NCBI GenBank assembly: GCA_051883695.1
Contig: JBJEUF010000034.1
Location: 1-64,000, forward strand
Direction of reading: 5' to 3'
DNA from: UBA11524 sp051883695
GTDB lineage: Bacteria; Bacillota; Clostridia; Christensenellales; Aristaeellaceae
DNA: 64,000 nt
Below the pieces are notes generated by a model, which saw only the letters and a list, made by a program, of their open reading frames with translations, did no database searches and was not told the DNA's origin. This document shows, piece after piece, positions 11,028 to 20,171 of the stretch. The stretch's first letter is position 1. Every line of letters starts with the position of its first letter. A program made the translations under genes and the position numbers.

Positions 11028-12929
11028 ATGAAGCGTATCATCGCAACCCTGCTCTCTCTGGCAATGGCTCTGACCATGGTGGTCATGCCCGTCTGTGCCG
11101 AGGATACCGCAGACGCCGATCTGATCGTGGTCGGTGCCGGCGGCGGCGGTATGTCGGCGGCTATCGCGGCTGTCGATGCAGGCGCTGAGAAGGTCATCGT
11201 GCTCGAAATGACGGCGAGGACCGGCGGCGCGCTGAACTTCACCTCCGGCTCCATGTCCGCTGCCGGTACCATCATCCAGAAGGAAGAGGGAATCGAGGAC
11301 AGCGTCGAGAGCTACATCGCCGATATCATCAACAATGGCGATGACTTCGGCGGTCAGCCCAATGTGGAGCTGATCACCGTGTATGCCAACGAGGCCGCCG
11401 AGGTTTTCGACTGGCTGTATGAGGAGGGCCTGAAGGACGCGACCTGGCGCGGCGCGAAGGCTGTGTTCGCTCCCGAGCACGCCCTGTATTCCGTGCCGCG
11501 TACCTACAAGCCCGCTTCCACCGATCCCAGCTACAAGTCCGCCGCCCATCAGGTGCTGGACAAGCTGATCGCTCAGGAGGACCGCATTGAGGTCATCACC
11601 CTGACCACTGCCAAGGAGCTGATCGCCAACGATAAGGGTCAGATCACCGGCGTGAAGGCCGTCGGCCCCGATGGCGAGGTGACCTACACCTCCCGGAACG
11701 GCGTGATCGTCTGCACCGGCGGCTACTCCTCCAACAGCAAGCTGATGGGTCAGTACGCTGCCGAGGGTGAGTACTATCTGGCCGGCGGCGCTCCCGGCGC
11801 GGACGGCTACGGCATCTATATGATGCAGCAGGTCGGCGCGGGCATCACCGCGATGAACGCCATCCCGACCTTCCCCATGGGTCTGGTGCAGAAGGATGAT
11901 CCCACCCGTGGTCAGATCGCTTCCACCTACACCTGGAAGACCGGCGGCATCGTCGTCAACCAGAACGGCGAGCGCTTCTGCAACGAGACCGAGGAGACCG
12001 TCTCCATCCGCGAGGTCGCCCTGGAGCAGCAGCCCGAGGCCGTGCAGTATGATATCTATACCGACAAGATCCTTGCGGATCTGATGAACACCGGTTCCTC
12101 CATCTTCATGAAGTACTACTTCTACGAGGGCGGCGCCGGCGCGCATGTGATGTATTCCGCCGATTCCATCGAGGGTCTGGCGGAGGCCATCGGCGTTCCC
12201 GCCGAGAACCTCAAAAAGACCATCGAGACCTACAACGCTGCCGTGGATGCCGGCGTGGATGCCGAGTTCGGCCGCAAGCTGGACGGCACCGACACCAACT
12301 ACAACCTGGCGATCAACAAGATTGAGGGCGAGAAGTACTACGCCATCCGTCTGCACGCGCTGTGTGTGATGACCCTGGGCGGCGTGACCACCAACGCCAA
12401 CATGCAGGTGCTGGATGAGTCCGGCAACGTGATCCCCGGCCTGTATGCAGCTGGCGAGTGTGTCGGCGGCATTTGGGGCAAGTTCGTCTCCGGCGGCACC
12501 GGCGTCATGGGCCCGATCGTCTTTGGCCGTATCGCTGCCCGTCATGCCATGAGCAACGAGATGGCTGAGGGCTACACCGTGGCGCCTGCCGTCAACATGC
12601 TGGATGCCTCCCTGTTTGAGAAGGACACGGCTGTCGAGGAGAAGTTCGACATGACCCGCGCCCTGAAGGACGGCGAGTACGAGGCGACCGTCGACGGCCA
12701 GAACGGCCCCATGACCGTGAAGGTTGTCATCGCCGGCGGCGTGATCTCCGAGGTGGTCATTGTGTCCAACAATGAGACCCAGGCGATTGCGGCTGCCCCG
12801 CTCGCTTCCATCCCCGCTGCCATCGTGGCTGCCAACAGCGCCACCGTGGACGCCGTTTCCGGCGCGACCCTGACCTCCAACCGCATCATGAATGCCGTGG
12901 CTCTGTGCCTGGAGCAGGCGGCGGAGTAA
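11028..12929 (+). CDS. Secreted FAD-dependent reductase with C-terminal covalent FMN-binding domain
   Basis: A 633-residue extracytoplasmic flavoprotein of the fumarate/urocanate reductase type. A Sec signal peptide (about residues 1-24, cleavage after 'PVCA') is followed by the FAD dinucleotide fold 'LIVVGAGGGGMSAAIAA' and an FAD_binding_2 core ('GGIVVNQNGERFCNE', 'GLYAAGECVGG'). The C-terminal FMN_bind domain has the flavinylation motif 'DAVSGAT' (Thr614), the kind of site modified by ApbE. The His-x-Thr-Met-Gly-Gly segment of fumarate reductases reads 'CVMTLGG' here, so the electron acceptor is not predictable. It has its own promoter and terminator and no apbE neighbour. Likely role: terminal reductase in extracellular electron transfer. 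Confidence 0.85.
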   Translation: MKRIIATLLSLAMALTMVVMPVCAEDTADADLIVVGAGGGGMSAAIAAVDAGAEKVIVLEMTARTGGALNFTSGSMSAAGTIIQKEEGIEDSVESYIADIINNGDDFGGQPNVELITVYANEAAEVFDWLYEEGLKDATWRGAKAVFAPEHALYSVPRTYKPASTDPSYKSAAHQVLDKLIAQEDRIEVITLTTAKELIANDKGQITGVKAVGPDGEVTYTSRNGVIVCTGGYSSNSKLMGQYAAEGEYYLAGGAPGADGYGIYMMQQVGAGITAMNAIPTFPMGLVQKDDPTRGQIASTYTWKTGGIVVNQNGERFCNETEETVSIREVALEQQPEAVQYDIYTDKILADLMNTGSSIFMKYYFYEGGAGAHVMYSADSIEGLAEAIGVPAENLKKTIETYNAAVDAGVDAEFGRKLDGTDTNYNLAINKIEGEKYYAIRLHALCVMTLGGVTTNANMQVLDESGNVIPGLYAAGECVGGIWGKFVSGGTGVMGPIVFGRIAARHAMSNEMAEGYTVAPAVNMLDASLFEKDTAVEEKFDMTRALKDGEYEATVDGQNGPMTVKVVIAGGVISEVVIVSNNETQAIAAAPLASIPAAIVAANSATVDAVSGATLTSNRIMNAVALCLEQAAE

Positions 12930-12949
12930 TCCCGGATACTACCCAAACG

Positions 12950-12980
12950 GGCTCCCTTGCACGCGCGAGGGAGCCTCTTT
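12950..12980 (+). terminator. Rho-independent terminator after the flavoprotein gene
   Basis: An 8-bp GC-rich stem (12950-12957 with 12968-12975) is followed by TCTTT. Confidence 0.7.
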
Positions 12981-12991
12981 CAGTGTCCATC

Positions 12992-13017
12992 AAAAAGGCC
13001 TCCCATGTCCGGGAGGC
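12992..13017 (-). terminator. Rho-independent terminator of the DUF512-der-plsY operon
   Basis: Read on the minus strand, a 7-bp GCCTCCC/GGGAGGC stem with a 6-nt loop is followed by CTTTTT, just past the plsY stop. Confidence 0.82.
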
Positions 13018-13028
13018 AAAGGGAGGTT

Positions 13029-13634
13029 TTACTGCTTCTTCTCGCCGAGCTTGCGTTCCGTCCCCTTCAGCAGGCGGCTGATGTTCTCATGGTGCCGCCA
13101 GATGACCAGCGCCGCCACCGCGACGGCCCATGGAATGGCGATCCAGTGCGTCATGCCGGTCACGATCTCATGAACGGTGACCATGATCGCAAACAACGTG
13201 ACCAGGCTGATGCTGCCAAGGGAAACGTACCGGGTGATCGCGATAATGACGAGGGTGATGACGTAGACGATGATCGCTTCGGGCATGTAGGTGAGGAAGA
13301 TCGCGCCGCACACGCAGGATACGCCCTTGCCGCCCCTGAACTGGAAAAACACAGGCCAGACATGACCGACAATGACGAACACCGCCGCGATGAGCTTGCC
13401 CTCAAAGCCGCAGAGGGCATTGCCGATGATGGATGCAATGAGCGCCTTGAGCACATCGCCGACAAAGACGATGATGCCGCCCTTGATCCCCATGGCGCGC
13501 AGCGCGTTGGTGGCACCGGTGTTGCCGCTGCCGACCTCGCGCAGGTTCGGGCCGCCCATCAGCCTGGATGCAATCATGCCCACGGAGATCGAACCCAGCA
13601 GATAGGCAATGATGGCTGTAAGAATGTACATCAT
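13029..13634 (-). CDS. plsY: Glycerol-3-phosphate acyltransferase PlsY
   Basis: A membrane acyltransferase using acyl-phosphate to acylate glycerol-3-phosphate, the first step in phospholipid synthesis. The 201 residues have several hydrophobic helices and the three family motifs: 'GSGNTGATNALR', 'HVWPVFFQFRGGKGV' and the C-terminal 'RHHENISRLLKGTE'. A GTG at 13646 would add four residues, but the AAAGG site overlaps it and fits ATG 13634 better. It is last in the operon with der; its substrate partner plsX is not in the window. Confidence 0.95.
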   Translation of the reverse strand: MMYILTAIIAYLLGSISVGMIASRLMGGPNLREVGSGNTGATNALRAMGIKGGIIVFVGDVLKALIASIIGNALCGFEGKLIAAVFVIVGHVWPVFFQFRGGKGVSCVCGAIFLTYMPEAIIVYVITLVIIAITRYVSLGSISLVTLFAIMVTVHEIVTGMTHWIAIPWAVAVAALVIWRHHENISRLLKGTERKLGEKKQ

Positions 13635-13693
13635 ACGTAACCGCACCTTTCTATCAACCGACGATCGGTCTGTAAAAGCAGAATACCGGTCGG

Positions 13694-15028
13694 TTATTTG
13701 TCGTCCTTCTTCTTCTCGCGGAGGATGAATCGGATGGGAGTCCCGGTGAAGTCAAAGGTCTTGCGGAAGTAGTTCTCCAGATACCGCTCGTAGGCGAAGT
13801 GCATGAGCGTCTCGTCGTTGACGAACAGGATGAACAGGGGCGGGCAGGTCGCCTGCTGCGTGATGTAGTAGATTTTGAGGCGGCGGCCATTGGTGGCGGG
13901 GGGCTGCAGATCGGCGGTTGCATCGGTGAGCACATCGTTGAGCACGCCGGTGGGAATGCGCTTGCAGCACTGGGCCCAGACCTGATCGACCATATCCATG
14001 ACGGTGTGCACGCGCTGTCCTGTTTTTGCGGACAGGAAGAGCACGGGCGCATAGTCCATGAACTTCAGGTCATCGAGGACTTTCTTCCTGTAGGCTTCCA
14101 GCGTGCCGGTTTCCTTTTCGATCGCGTCCCATTTGTTGACGACGACGATCACGCCCTTGCCCTCCTCGCGGATCAGCCCGGCGATCTTTGTGTCCTGCTC
14201 GGTCACGCCGTCCTGCGCGTCGATCAGCAGGAGCGCGACGTCGCAGCGGCGAATCGCGGCGATGGAGCGCAGCACGCTGTAGCGCTCCAGGCTTTCATCC
14301 TCGATCTGGCTCTTGCGGCGGATACCGGCGGTGTCGATGATGTTGTAATCCGTCCCGTTGACGGTCAGCTTCGTGTCAATCGCGTCCCGGGTCGTGCCGG
14401 CGATGTCGGAAACCATCGTGCGCTCCTGACCGAGGAGCCTGTTGACCAGCGAGGATTTTCCGACGTTCGGTCTGCCGACAACCGCCAGCTGCAGAATATG
14501 GCCTTCCTCCTGCATTTCGTCCGCGTCGGGCGCGGGGAGCCGCTCGCAGATGGCCTCCAGCAGATCGCCAAGGCCCATCATGTTCGCCGCGCTGATGCCG
14601 ATGGGATCGCCCAGGCCCAGCTCATAGAACTCGTAGATGCTGTCGTTCAGGCTGATGTGATCGACCTTGTTGACCACCAGCAGGAGCGGCTTGTGGGTCT
14701 TGCGCAGGAGATTGGCAACCTCGCGGTCGTCATCGGTCAGACCGTCGCGTCCGTCCGCGAAGAAGCAGATCACATCCGCCGTGTCCATGGCGATTTCCGC
14801 CTGGCGGCGCATCTGGGACAGGAGCACATCATCGCTCCGGGGGTCAATGCCGCCCGTGTCGATCATGGTGAAACGGCGGTTCTGCCATTCCACGTCACAG
14901 TAGATGCGGTCGCGGGTCACGCCGGGCGTATCCTCGACGATGGAGATCCGCTTGCCGGTGATCCGGTTGAAAAAGGTTGATTTGCCAACGTTCGGCCGTC
15001 CGACGATGGCAACGAGGGGCTTAGCCAT
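13694..15028 (-). CDS. der: GTPase Der (EngA), ribosome assembly factor
   Basis: A double-GTPase needed for 50S subunit maturation. It has two G domains in tandem, each with 'GRPNVGKS' (near residues 9 and 180), matching NKxD motifs ('NKVD', 'NKWD') and DTxG switches, plus a C-terminal KH-like domain ending in 'LREKKKDDK'. The 444 residues are standard. The start at 15028 overlaps the upstream DUF512 stop by 8 nt, indicating translational coupling. Longer in-frame starts lie inside DUF512 and are not family-like. The DUF512-der-plsY order is typical of Clostridia. Confidence 0.97.
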   Translation of the reverse strand: MAKPLVAIVGRPNVGKSTFFNRITGKRISIVEDTPGVTRDRIYCDVEWQNRRFTMIDTGGIDPRSDDVLLSQMRRQAEIAMDTADVICFFADGRDGLTDDDREVANLLRKTHKPLLLVVNKVDHISLNDSIYEFYELGLGDPIGISAANMMGLGDLLEAICERLPAPDADEMQEEGHILQLAVVGRPNVGKSSLVNRLLGQERTMVSDIAGTTRDAIDTKLTVNGTDYNIIDTAGIRRKSQIEDESLERYSVLRSIAAIRRCDVALLLIDAQDGVTEQDTKIAGLIREEGKGVIVVVNKWDAIEKETGTLEAYRKKVLDDLKFMDYAPVLFLSAKTGQRVHTVMDMVDQVWAQCCKRIPTGVLNDVLTDATADLQPPATNGRRLKIYYITQQATCPPLFILFVNDETLMHFAYERYLENYFRKTFDFTGTPIRFILREKKKDDK

Positions 15029-16337
15029 TTGTACATTCCTCCCGTCCGGAAATCGCGCGCCAGAAGCCTTCACCGCTGCTGTCGGTGATTCTGAGGGGGG
15101 CGGGCAGCGCCTTGCGCACCTCCTCGACGGTCATATCATCCAGAAACATATCGCCCTCGGCACGGATCATGCTGCGGACAATGAGAATCTCATCCGCAAC
15201 GACATCCCGGCACTGCGCCACCAGATCGCCGCCGGTGATGAGCCCGGCGACCGTGACCGTTTCGCCGAAGAAGCGGTTGATAATGGGGCGCACCTCAACG
15301 GTCGTGCCCTTCGGGGCATACTGATTGGCGAGCTGCTGCAGGAAGGGCGCGACGGAGGTGCCGGTCGCGATGCAAAGCCGTCGCGGCGGCGTTTCAGCCA
15401 CCGGGTCATCCTCCGCGGCGAATCTGAGGTCGGTCTCGAACATGCGCAGCATCCCGACGCCGTTTTCGATCTGCGGATAGTCCTCGTAGGCCTCATCCTC
15501 GGGCAGCGGCAGACCGCTCAGGCAGTAGAACTCATCCGCCGGAAAGACGAAGCGCGTGCCCATCGTACGCAGGAACCGCTGCTGCAGCGGCAGGACCGAA
15601 CGGATCAGGTCAGCCGCCGTTTCCGCATCGTAGGGCTTGATGCAGGGGAGCCCGTCGCGATACTTCGTAAGTCCGATGGGCACCAGCGCAACCGATTGGG
15701 CCGCGGGCGCAAGGGATGCGAGATCGTCGATGGTTTTCATCATCTGCTCGCCGTCGTTCCAGCCCGGGCAGAGCACGACCTGACAGTGAAAGCGTATGCC
15801 CTTTTCCTTCAAAAGGCGCAGCTTGTCCATGATCTCTGCGGCCTTCGGATTGCGCAGGAGCTTCACGCGCATTTCCGGATCGGTGCATTGCACAGAGATG
15901 TACAGCGGGCTGACCTTCCGGCGGATGATCCGGTCGAGCTCCTGATCGTCGATGTTGGTCATGGTGATGTAGTTGCCCATCATCAGCGACAGCCGCCAGT
16001 CATCGTCCTTGACGTAAAGCGTGCGCCGCATCCCCGGCGGCATCTGGTCGATGAAGCAGAAGATGCAGTGATTCCGGCAGGGTCGGGGACTGGAGATGAT
16101 GGTCTGATCCAGCGTGAGGCCGAGCGGCTCCCAGTCCTCCTTGCGCACACGGATGATCCTTCTCCCGCCGTCCGGCCGCAGGACCGACATCTCAAAGCGT
16201 GCCTGGGCGGTCAGCGCCTGATAATCAATCTGGTCGATGATGGGCTCCCCGGCGATGGACTCAAGCACATCGCCCTTTTGCAGTCCGAGCCTGTCGGCGA
16301 TTGAACCGGGCTGTACATGGGTGATCTCTGTGGGCAT
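15021..16337 (-). CDS. DUF512 domain radical SAM protein with N-terminal PDZ-like domain
   Basis: A 438-residue protein conserved in Clostridia and cyanobacteria, function unknown. Residues 1-70 form a PDZ-like domain ('VQPGSIADRLGLQKGDVL'). A radical SAM cluster motif C-x3-C-x2-C follows ('PCRNHCIFCFIDQMPPGMR'), and the rest is the DUF512 domain with 'GTSVAPFLQQL'. AAGGAGG sits 8 nt before the ATG. It is first in the operon with der and plsY, suggesting a translation- or membrane-related role, but that is only inference from position. Confidence 0.88.
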   Translation of the reverse strand: MPTEITHVQPGSIADRLGLQKGDVLESIAGEPIIDQIDYQALTAQARFEMSVLRPDGGRRIIRVRKEDWEPLGLTLDQTIISSPRPCRNHCIFCFIDQMPPGMRRTLYVKDDDWRLSLMMGNYITMTNIDDQELDRIIRRKVSPLYISVQCTDPEMRVKLLRNPKAAEIMDKLRLLKEKGIRFHCQVVLCPGWNDGEQMMKTIDDLASLAPAAQSVALVPIGLTKYRDGLPCIKPYDAETAADLIRSVLPLQQRFLRTMGTRFVFPADEFYCLSGLPLPEDEAYEDYPQIENGVGMLRMFETDLRFAAEDDPVAETPPRRLCIATGTSVAPFLQQLANQYAPKGTTVEVRPIINRFFGETVTVAGLITGGDLVAQCRDVVADEILIVRSMIRAEGDMFLDDMTVEEVRKALPAPLRITDSSGEGFWRAISGREECTNG

Positions 16338-16414
16338 GGCTCAGTTCCTCCTTGAGGGTGACTCGAACTTGACATCACAAACAGGAGATACGCAGTCTCC
16401 GCGCATCATCGCCT

Positions 16415-16443
16415 ATTATGCGGGATATCACGCCAAAAGTCAA
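16415..16443 (-). promoter_or_regulatory. Promoter of the DUF512-der-plsY operon
   Basis: On the minus strand TTGACT (16443-16438) and CATAAT (16420-16415) have a 17-bp spacer, about 78 bp before the DUF512 start. Confidence 0.68.
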
Positions 16444-16581
16444 GGAGAATGCTGGCACAACGGCCTCAAAACCTTTGCGTTGCCCTGAAATGCCAGCCTT
16501 CAGCCATACCTGACAGATTCCGTCATGGCGTATCGCGGGGAATCCGGCGCACATCCTAATGCCATGAGGAGGATGAGTGCC

Positions 16582-17847
16582 ATGGCGATCTACCGCATCA
16601 GGCATTGTGAGCGGCTCTCCGGGGAAGTGAGCATTCATGCGGCCAAGAACGCCGTTCTGCCGCTGATGTGCGCAAGCCTGCTGACAAGGGAGCCCGTGAC
16701 CATCGAGCATGTGCCCAATCTGACGGACGTGCACACGCTGCTGGATATTCTGGCGGACTGCGGCGTATCCATCCGTCGGGAGGGGGATATGCCCGGGGCG
16801 CTGACGCTGTGGACGGAGGAACCGCAATCGCCGTCCATGCCGGATCTGCTTAGCCGGATGCGGGCGTCGGTGCTGGTGATGGGGCCGCTGCTGGCACGGA
16901 CGGGCTATGCGCGGGTCTCTCTGCCGGGGGGCTGCGCGATCGGACAGCGACCGATTGACCTGCATATCAAGGGCATGGAAGCCCTTGGCGCACAGGTGCA
17001 GCTGACGCCCGGCTCCGTGACCCTGCAGGGGAAGCTGCGCGGCGGCAACGTGTATCTGGACTTTCCCAGCGTGGGCGCGACGGAGAACATCGTGCTGGCT
17101 GCTGTGCTGGCCGAGGGGACAACGCGGATTGACAATGCCGCCAAGGAGCCGGAAATCGTCGACCTCTGCGCGTGCCTGTCAGGGATGGGCGCGATCATCA
17201 GCGGTGCGGGCACGGGCACGATTACCATTGAGGGACAGCCGGCCCTGCATGGGTGCGTTTTCCGCCCCATACCGGATCGGATTGAAGCGGGCACGATTCT
17301 GTGCGCTTCCGCCATGACGGAGGGCAGCGTCCTGCTGCGGGGCGTCCGGCCGGATCATATGCGGGCCGTTCTGTTCAAGCTGACGGAAACGGGCGTGACG
17401 CTCCGGGAATCGCCTGCGGGGCTGCGGATCACCGGGCGGGGAAGCCAGCCCGTGCAGGTCAGGACGCTGGCGTATCCGGGCTTCCCCACGGACATGCAGG
17501 CGCCCATGATGGCGCTGGCCCTGCGGCTCCGGGGCACCTCGGTCTTTCTGGAAACCGTCTTTGAGAACCGCTTCATGCACGCCCGGGAAATGGCGCGGCT
17601 GGGGGCGGGCATTCAGATTGAGGACAGGATTGCTCTGGTGAACGGCGGTCACATCCTTGCGGGGACCGATGTGACCAGCACGGATCTGCGCGGCGGCGCG
17701 GCGCTGATACTGGCCGGCCTTGCGGCGGAGGGAGAAACCGTGCTGCACGATCCCAACGGACACATCGCCCGGGGATATGAGGATCTGCCGCGCATGCTGA
17801 ACCATCTTGGGGCGCAGATCACGGTGGAGGATGTTCCTGTCCGTTGA
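16582..17847 (+). CDS. murA: UDP-N-acetylglucosamine 1-carboxyvinyltransferase MurA
   Basis: Transfers enolpyruvate from PEP to UDP-GlcNAc, the first committed step of peptidoglycan precursor synthesis. The 421-residue protein has the EPSP-synthase-like fold signatures 'HAAKNAVLPLMCASLL' and 'LPGGCAIGQRPIDLH'; the latter contains the catalytic, fosfomycin-sensitive cysteine. AGGAGG at 16567-16572 is 9 nt before ATG 16582; the ATG at 16573 is too close. Firmicutes often have two MurA paralogues and I cannot tell which this is. It is monocistronic, followed by a decayed gene. Confidence 0.94.
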   Translation: MAIYRIRHCERLSGEVSIHAAKNAVLPLMCASLLTREPVTIEHVPNLTDVHTLLDILADCGVSIRREGDMPGALTLWTEEPQSPSMPDLLSRMRASVLVMGPLLARTGYARVSLPGGCAIGQRPIDLHIKGMEALGAQVQLTPGSVTLQGKLRGGNVYLDFPSVGATENIVLAAVLAEGTTRIDNAAKEPEIVDLCACLSGMGAIISGAGTGTITIEGQPALHGCVFRPIPDRIEAGTILCASAMTEGSVLLRGVRPDHMRAVLFKLTETGVTLRESPAGLRITGRGSQPVQVRTLAYPGFPTDMQAPMMALALRLRGTSVFLETVFENRFMHAREMARLGAGIQIEDRIALVNGGHILAGTDVTSTDLRGGAALILAGLAAEGETVLHDPNGHIARGYEDLPRMLNHLGAQITVEDVPVR

Positions 17848-17878
17848 ACTCCTCGCGCAGGAATCCTCGTTTTGTTCC

Positions 17879-18180
17879 TTTGACAGTGTGGCGGTTTGGT
17901 GCTATCTTTATGGCATCGGCAGCGCCCGGGCGCCGACGGTCATTTTCCCGGCGTCCTTCGTTGCCTTCCGGCAGGTGTACCTGTATGTGACGAGCCTGAT
18001 TTTCACCCCGGAGCTTGTGGCAGCCCTGAGCGATTCCGCATGGCCCCGTTCCTTGTCCGGTTCAGCCTGATTGAAAACGAGCTTGATCTGGCGTTCCTCC
18101 CGATGGCGCTGGCGTTCCCGACGGGCTGGATGACGGCCTCCCTGCTGCTGATCATCTGCGATCGGCGCTCGCACCTGTTC
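17879..18180 (+). pseudogene. Decayed C-terminal fragment of a MATE-family efflux transporter
   Basis: Two reading frames together give a MATE-like C-terminus. Frame one (about 17879-18040) reads 'YLYGIGSARAPTVIFPASF' and 'VAFRQVYLYVTSLIF', like the MATE segment 'G.GRS.VPM....FVVFRQIYL'. The next frame (about 18097-18168) reads 'PMALAFPTGWMTASLLLII', like the following 'VxLxYPxGWxxxSxLL' helix. The frame changes near 18040-18095, and there is no start or upstream part. It is a relic of a lost transporter between murA and the ABC-F gene. Boundaries are approximate. Confidence 0.6.
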
Positions 18181-18228
18181 CGGGCGGAGATGGAGCCGAA
18201 GGCCGCTGTCCGAATCTGCATACAAATA

Positions 18229-18255
18229 TCCCCGAACCTGACAGAAGTTCGGGGA
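18229..18255 (-). terminator. Terminator-like hairpin after the ABC-F gene
   Basis: A perfect 9-bp stem (18229-18237 with 18247-18255) lies 9 nt past the ABC-F stop. The minus-strand tail is AT-rich (ATATTTGTA) rather than a clean T-run. Confidence 0.6.
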
Positions 18256-18263
18256 TGCATTGT

Positions 18264-20069
18264 TCATTCTGTTTTCTGCGCCTGAATCTGCTCCCACTTT
18301 TCCTGCAGGAACAGCCATCTTTCGGTGGCTTCGTCCAGCTGCTGCCGGGCTTGGCTCTGCTCCTCCATCAGCGCCGATACCTTCACATAGTCCGCGGCGT
18401 TTTCCTCAATCAGGGCGGAAAGCTCCGCCAGGCGTTCCTCCAGCTGCGTCACGGTATCCTCAATGGTTTCAAAGTCCCGCTGCTCCCTGAAGGTAAACTT
18501 CAGCCTTGCGTTCTGCCTGCGCGGCGCTTCGGCGGGCCTGGCAGCAGCCTTTTCAGGAAGAGCGGCGGCGCGCTTTTCCTCCTGCGCATCGAGATAGCTC
18601 TGATAGCCGCCGATATAGGGCGTCATGTGCCCGTCCTCCACCGCGAAGAGATGCGTCGTGATGCGGTCAAGAAAGTAGCGGTCATGGCTGACGGCGATGA
18701 TGGCCCCGTTGAAGCTGTCGAGGTAGTCCTCCAGCACGTTCAGGGTTTCCAGGTCGAGGTCGTTGGTGGGCTCGTCCAGAAAGAGGATGTTTGGCGCCGC
18801 CATCAGAATGCGCAGCAGATACAGCCTGCGCATCTCGCCGCCGGAAAGGCTGGCGACCTTCTGATACTGCATGGCGCTGGGAAACAGGAAGGTCTCCGCC
18901 ATCTGGGAGGCTGTCATATCGCCCTGGGGCGTATAGACCTTCACCGCCACATCCCGGATGGCGTCGATGATGCGCATGTCCGGGTCGAGCGCAGGGCAAT
19001 GCTGGGCAAAGTAGCCGATCCGGACGGTTTCGCCCTTCTCAATCGTCCCGGAAGCCGGGGGCAGCTCGCCGCAGAGCGTGCGCAGGAGCGTCGTCTTGCC
19101 GGCACCGTTGCCGCCCACGATGCCCACGCGGTCATCCCGCAGCAGCGTGTAGCTGAAATCCCGGATGAGCGTGTGACCGCCGATCGCCACGTCCAGATGC
19201 TCCCAGCTGATGACCTTTTTGCCCAGCCGGCTGGCTACGGAGCGCAGGCTCAGTTCAGCCTCGGGCGGCGCTTCCTTCACGGCCTCGGCGACTGCCTCGA
19301 AGCGCTGGACGCGCCCCTTGGCCTTGGTGGAGCGGGCCGGTGCGCCGCGGCGAATCCATGCCAGCTCCTTGCGGTAGAGGGATTTGTTCTTGCGCAGCGT
19401 CGCGGCCTGCATTTCCTCCCGCTGCGCCCTTTCCTCCAGATAGCCGGAATAGGCGCAGTTGTACACGTCCACCGTGCCGTCGCCAACGTTGAAGATCCGG
19501 CTGAAGGCGCGCTCCAGCAGGTAGCGGTCGTGCGTGACGACGATCAGCGTCTTGCGCCACTTGAGCAGACGGTCCTCCAGCCACTGCGCCATGTCCAGAT
19601 CAATGTGGTTCGTGGGCTCGTCCAGCAGCAGCACATCGCTGTCGCGGCACAGGACGCCCGCCAGCGCGACGCGCATCCGCTGACCGCCGGAAAGCTGGCT
19701 GACCGGCTGGGACAGATCGACGAAGCCCAGCTGGGTCAGGATGGTCTGCGCTTCGTAGGCCGCGGCGGACACGTCCTCCCCGGGACGGGCCGGGAGATAG
19801 GTGAGCGCGGCCTCCGTAACGGTATGCTCCGGCCGGAGCACGGGCGTTTGCGGGAGATAGGCGACGGACAGATTCCTCCGGACGGAAAGGCTGCCGGTAT
19901 CCGGCTGTTCCAGCCCGGCAAGCAGGCGGAGGAAGGTCGATTTGCCGCTGCCGTTCCTGCCGACCACGCCGATCCGGTCGCCGTCGGAGATCGTCAGACT
20001 GGTGTTGTTGAACAGCAGCTTCTCGGAATAGAAGATGGTCACATCGCTCAGCGTATAGGCACAGGCCAT
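18264..20069 (-). CDS. ABC-F family ATPase
   Basis: A 601-residue soluble twin-ATPase of the ABC-F family, with no membrane segments. Such proteins bind the ribosomal E site and act as translation factors or antibiotic-resistance factors. The first ATPase has 'GRNGSGKST' and 'LSGGQRMRVALAG'; the second has 'GGNGAGKTT' and 'LSGGEMRRLYLL' with 'DEPTNDLDLE'. Between them is a basic linker. After the second ATPase, a C-terminal coiled coil ('IEDTVTQLEERLAELSALI') resembles Uup. The start is MACAYTLSD at 20069 with AAAGGGG upstream. Subfamily cannot be assigned by eye. Confidence 0.9.
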   Translation of the reverse strand: MACAYTLSDVTIFYSEKLLFNNTSLTISDGDRIGVVGRNGSGKSTFLRLLAGLEQPDTGSLSVRRNLSVAYLPQTPVLRPEHTVTEAALTYLPARPGEDVSAAAYEAQTILTQLGFVDLSQPVSQLSGGQRMRVALAGVLCRDSDVLLLDEPTNHIDLDMAQWLEDRLLKWRKTLIVVTHDRYLLERAFSRIFNVGDGTVDVYNCAYSGYLEERAQREEMQAATLRKNKSLYRKELAWIRRGAPARSTKAKGRVQRFEAVAEAVKEAPPEAELSLRSVASRLGKKVISWEHLDVAIGGHTLIRDFSYTLLRDDRVGIVGGNGAGKTTLLRTLCGELPPASGTIEKGETVRIGYFAQHCPALDPDMRIIDAIRDVAVKVYTPQGDMTASQMAETFLFPSAMQYQKVASLSGGEMRRLYLLRILMAAPNILFLDEPTNDLDLETLNVLEDYLDSFNGAIIAVSHDRYFLDRITTHLFAVEDGHMTPYIGGYQSYLDAQEEKRAAALPEKAAARPAEAPRRQNARLKFTFREQRDFETIEDTVTQLEERLAELSALIEENAADYVKVSALMEEQSQARQQLDEATERWLFLQEKWEQIQAQKTE

Positions 20070-20171
20070 GGCGTCAGCCCCTTTCGTTCGGACGCGAATC
20101 ATTTTAGCATAGATTCGTCCGCTTGGCAACGGCATGAGCGAAAGGGGCGCGCAGCAGCCGCCATGCCGGCA

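Noticed and set aside
17807..18285. Two overlapping plus-strand frames as intact genes after murA
   Set aside because: Each alone is not protein-like; together they show a frameshifted MATE remnant, so a pseudogene was called.
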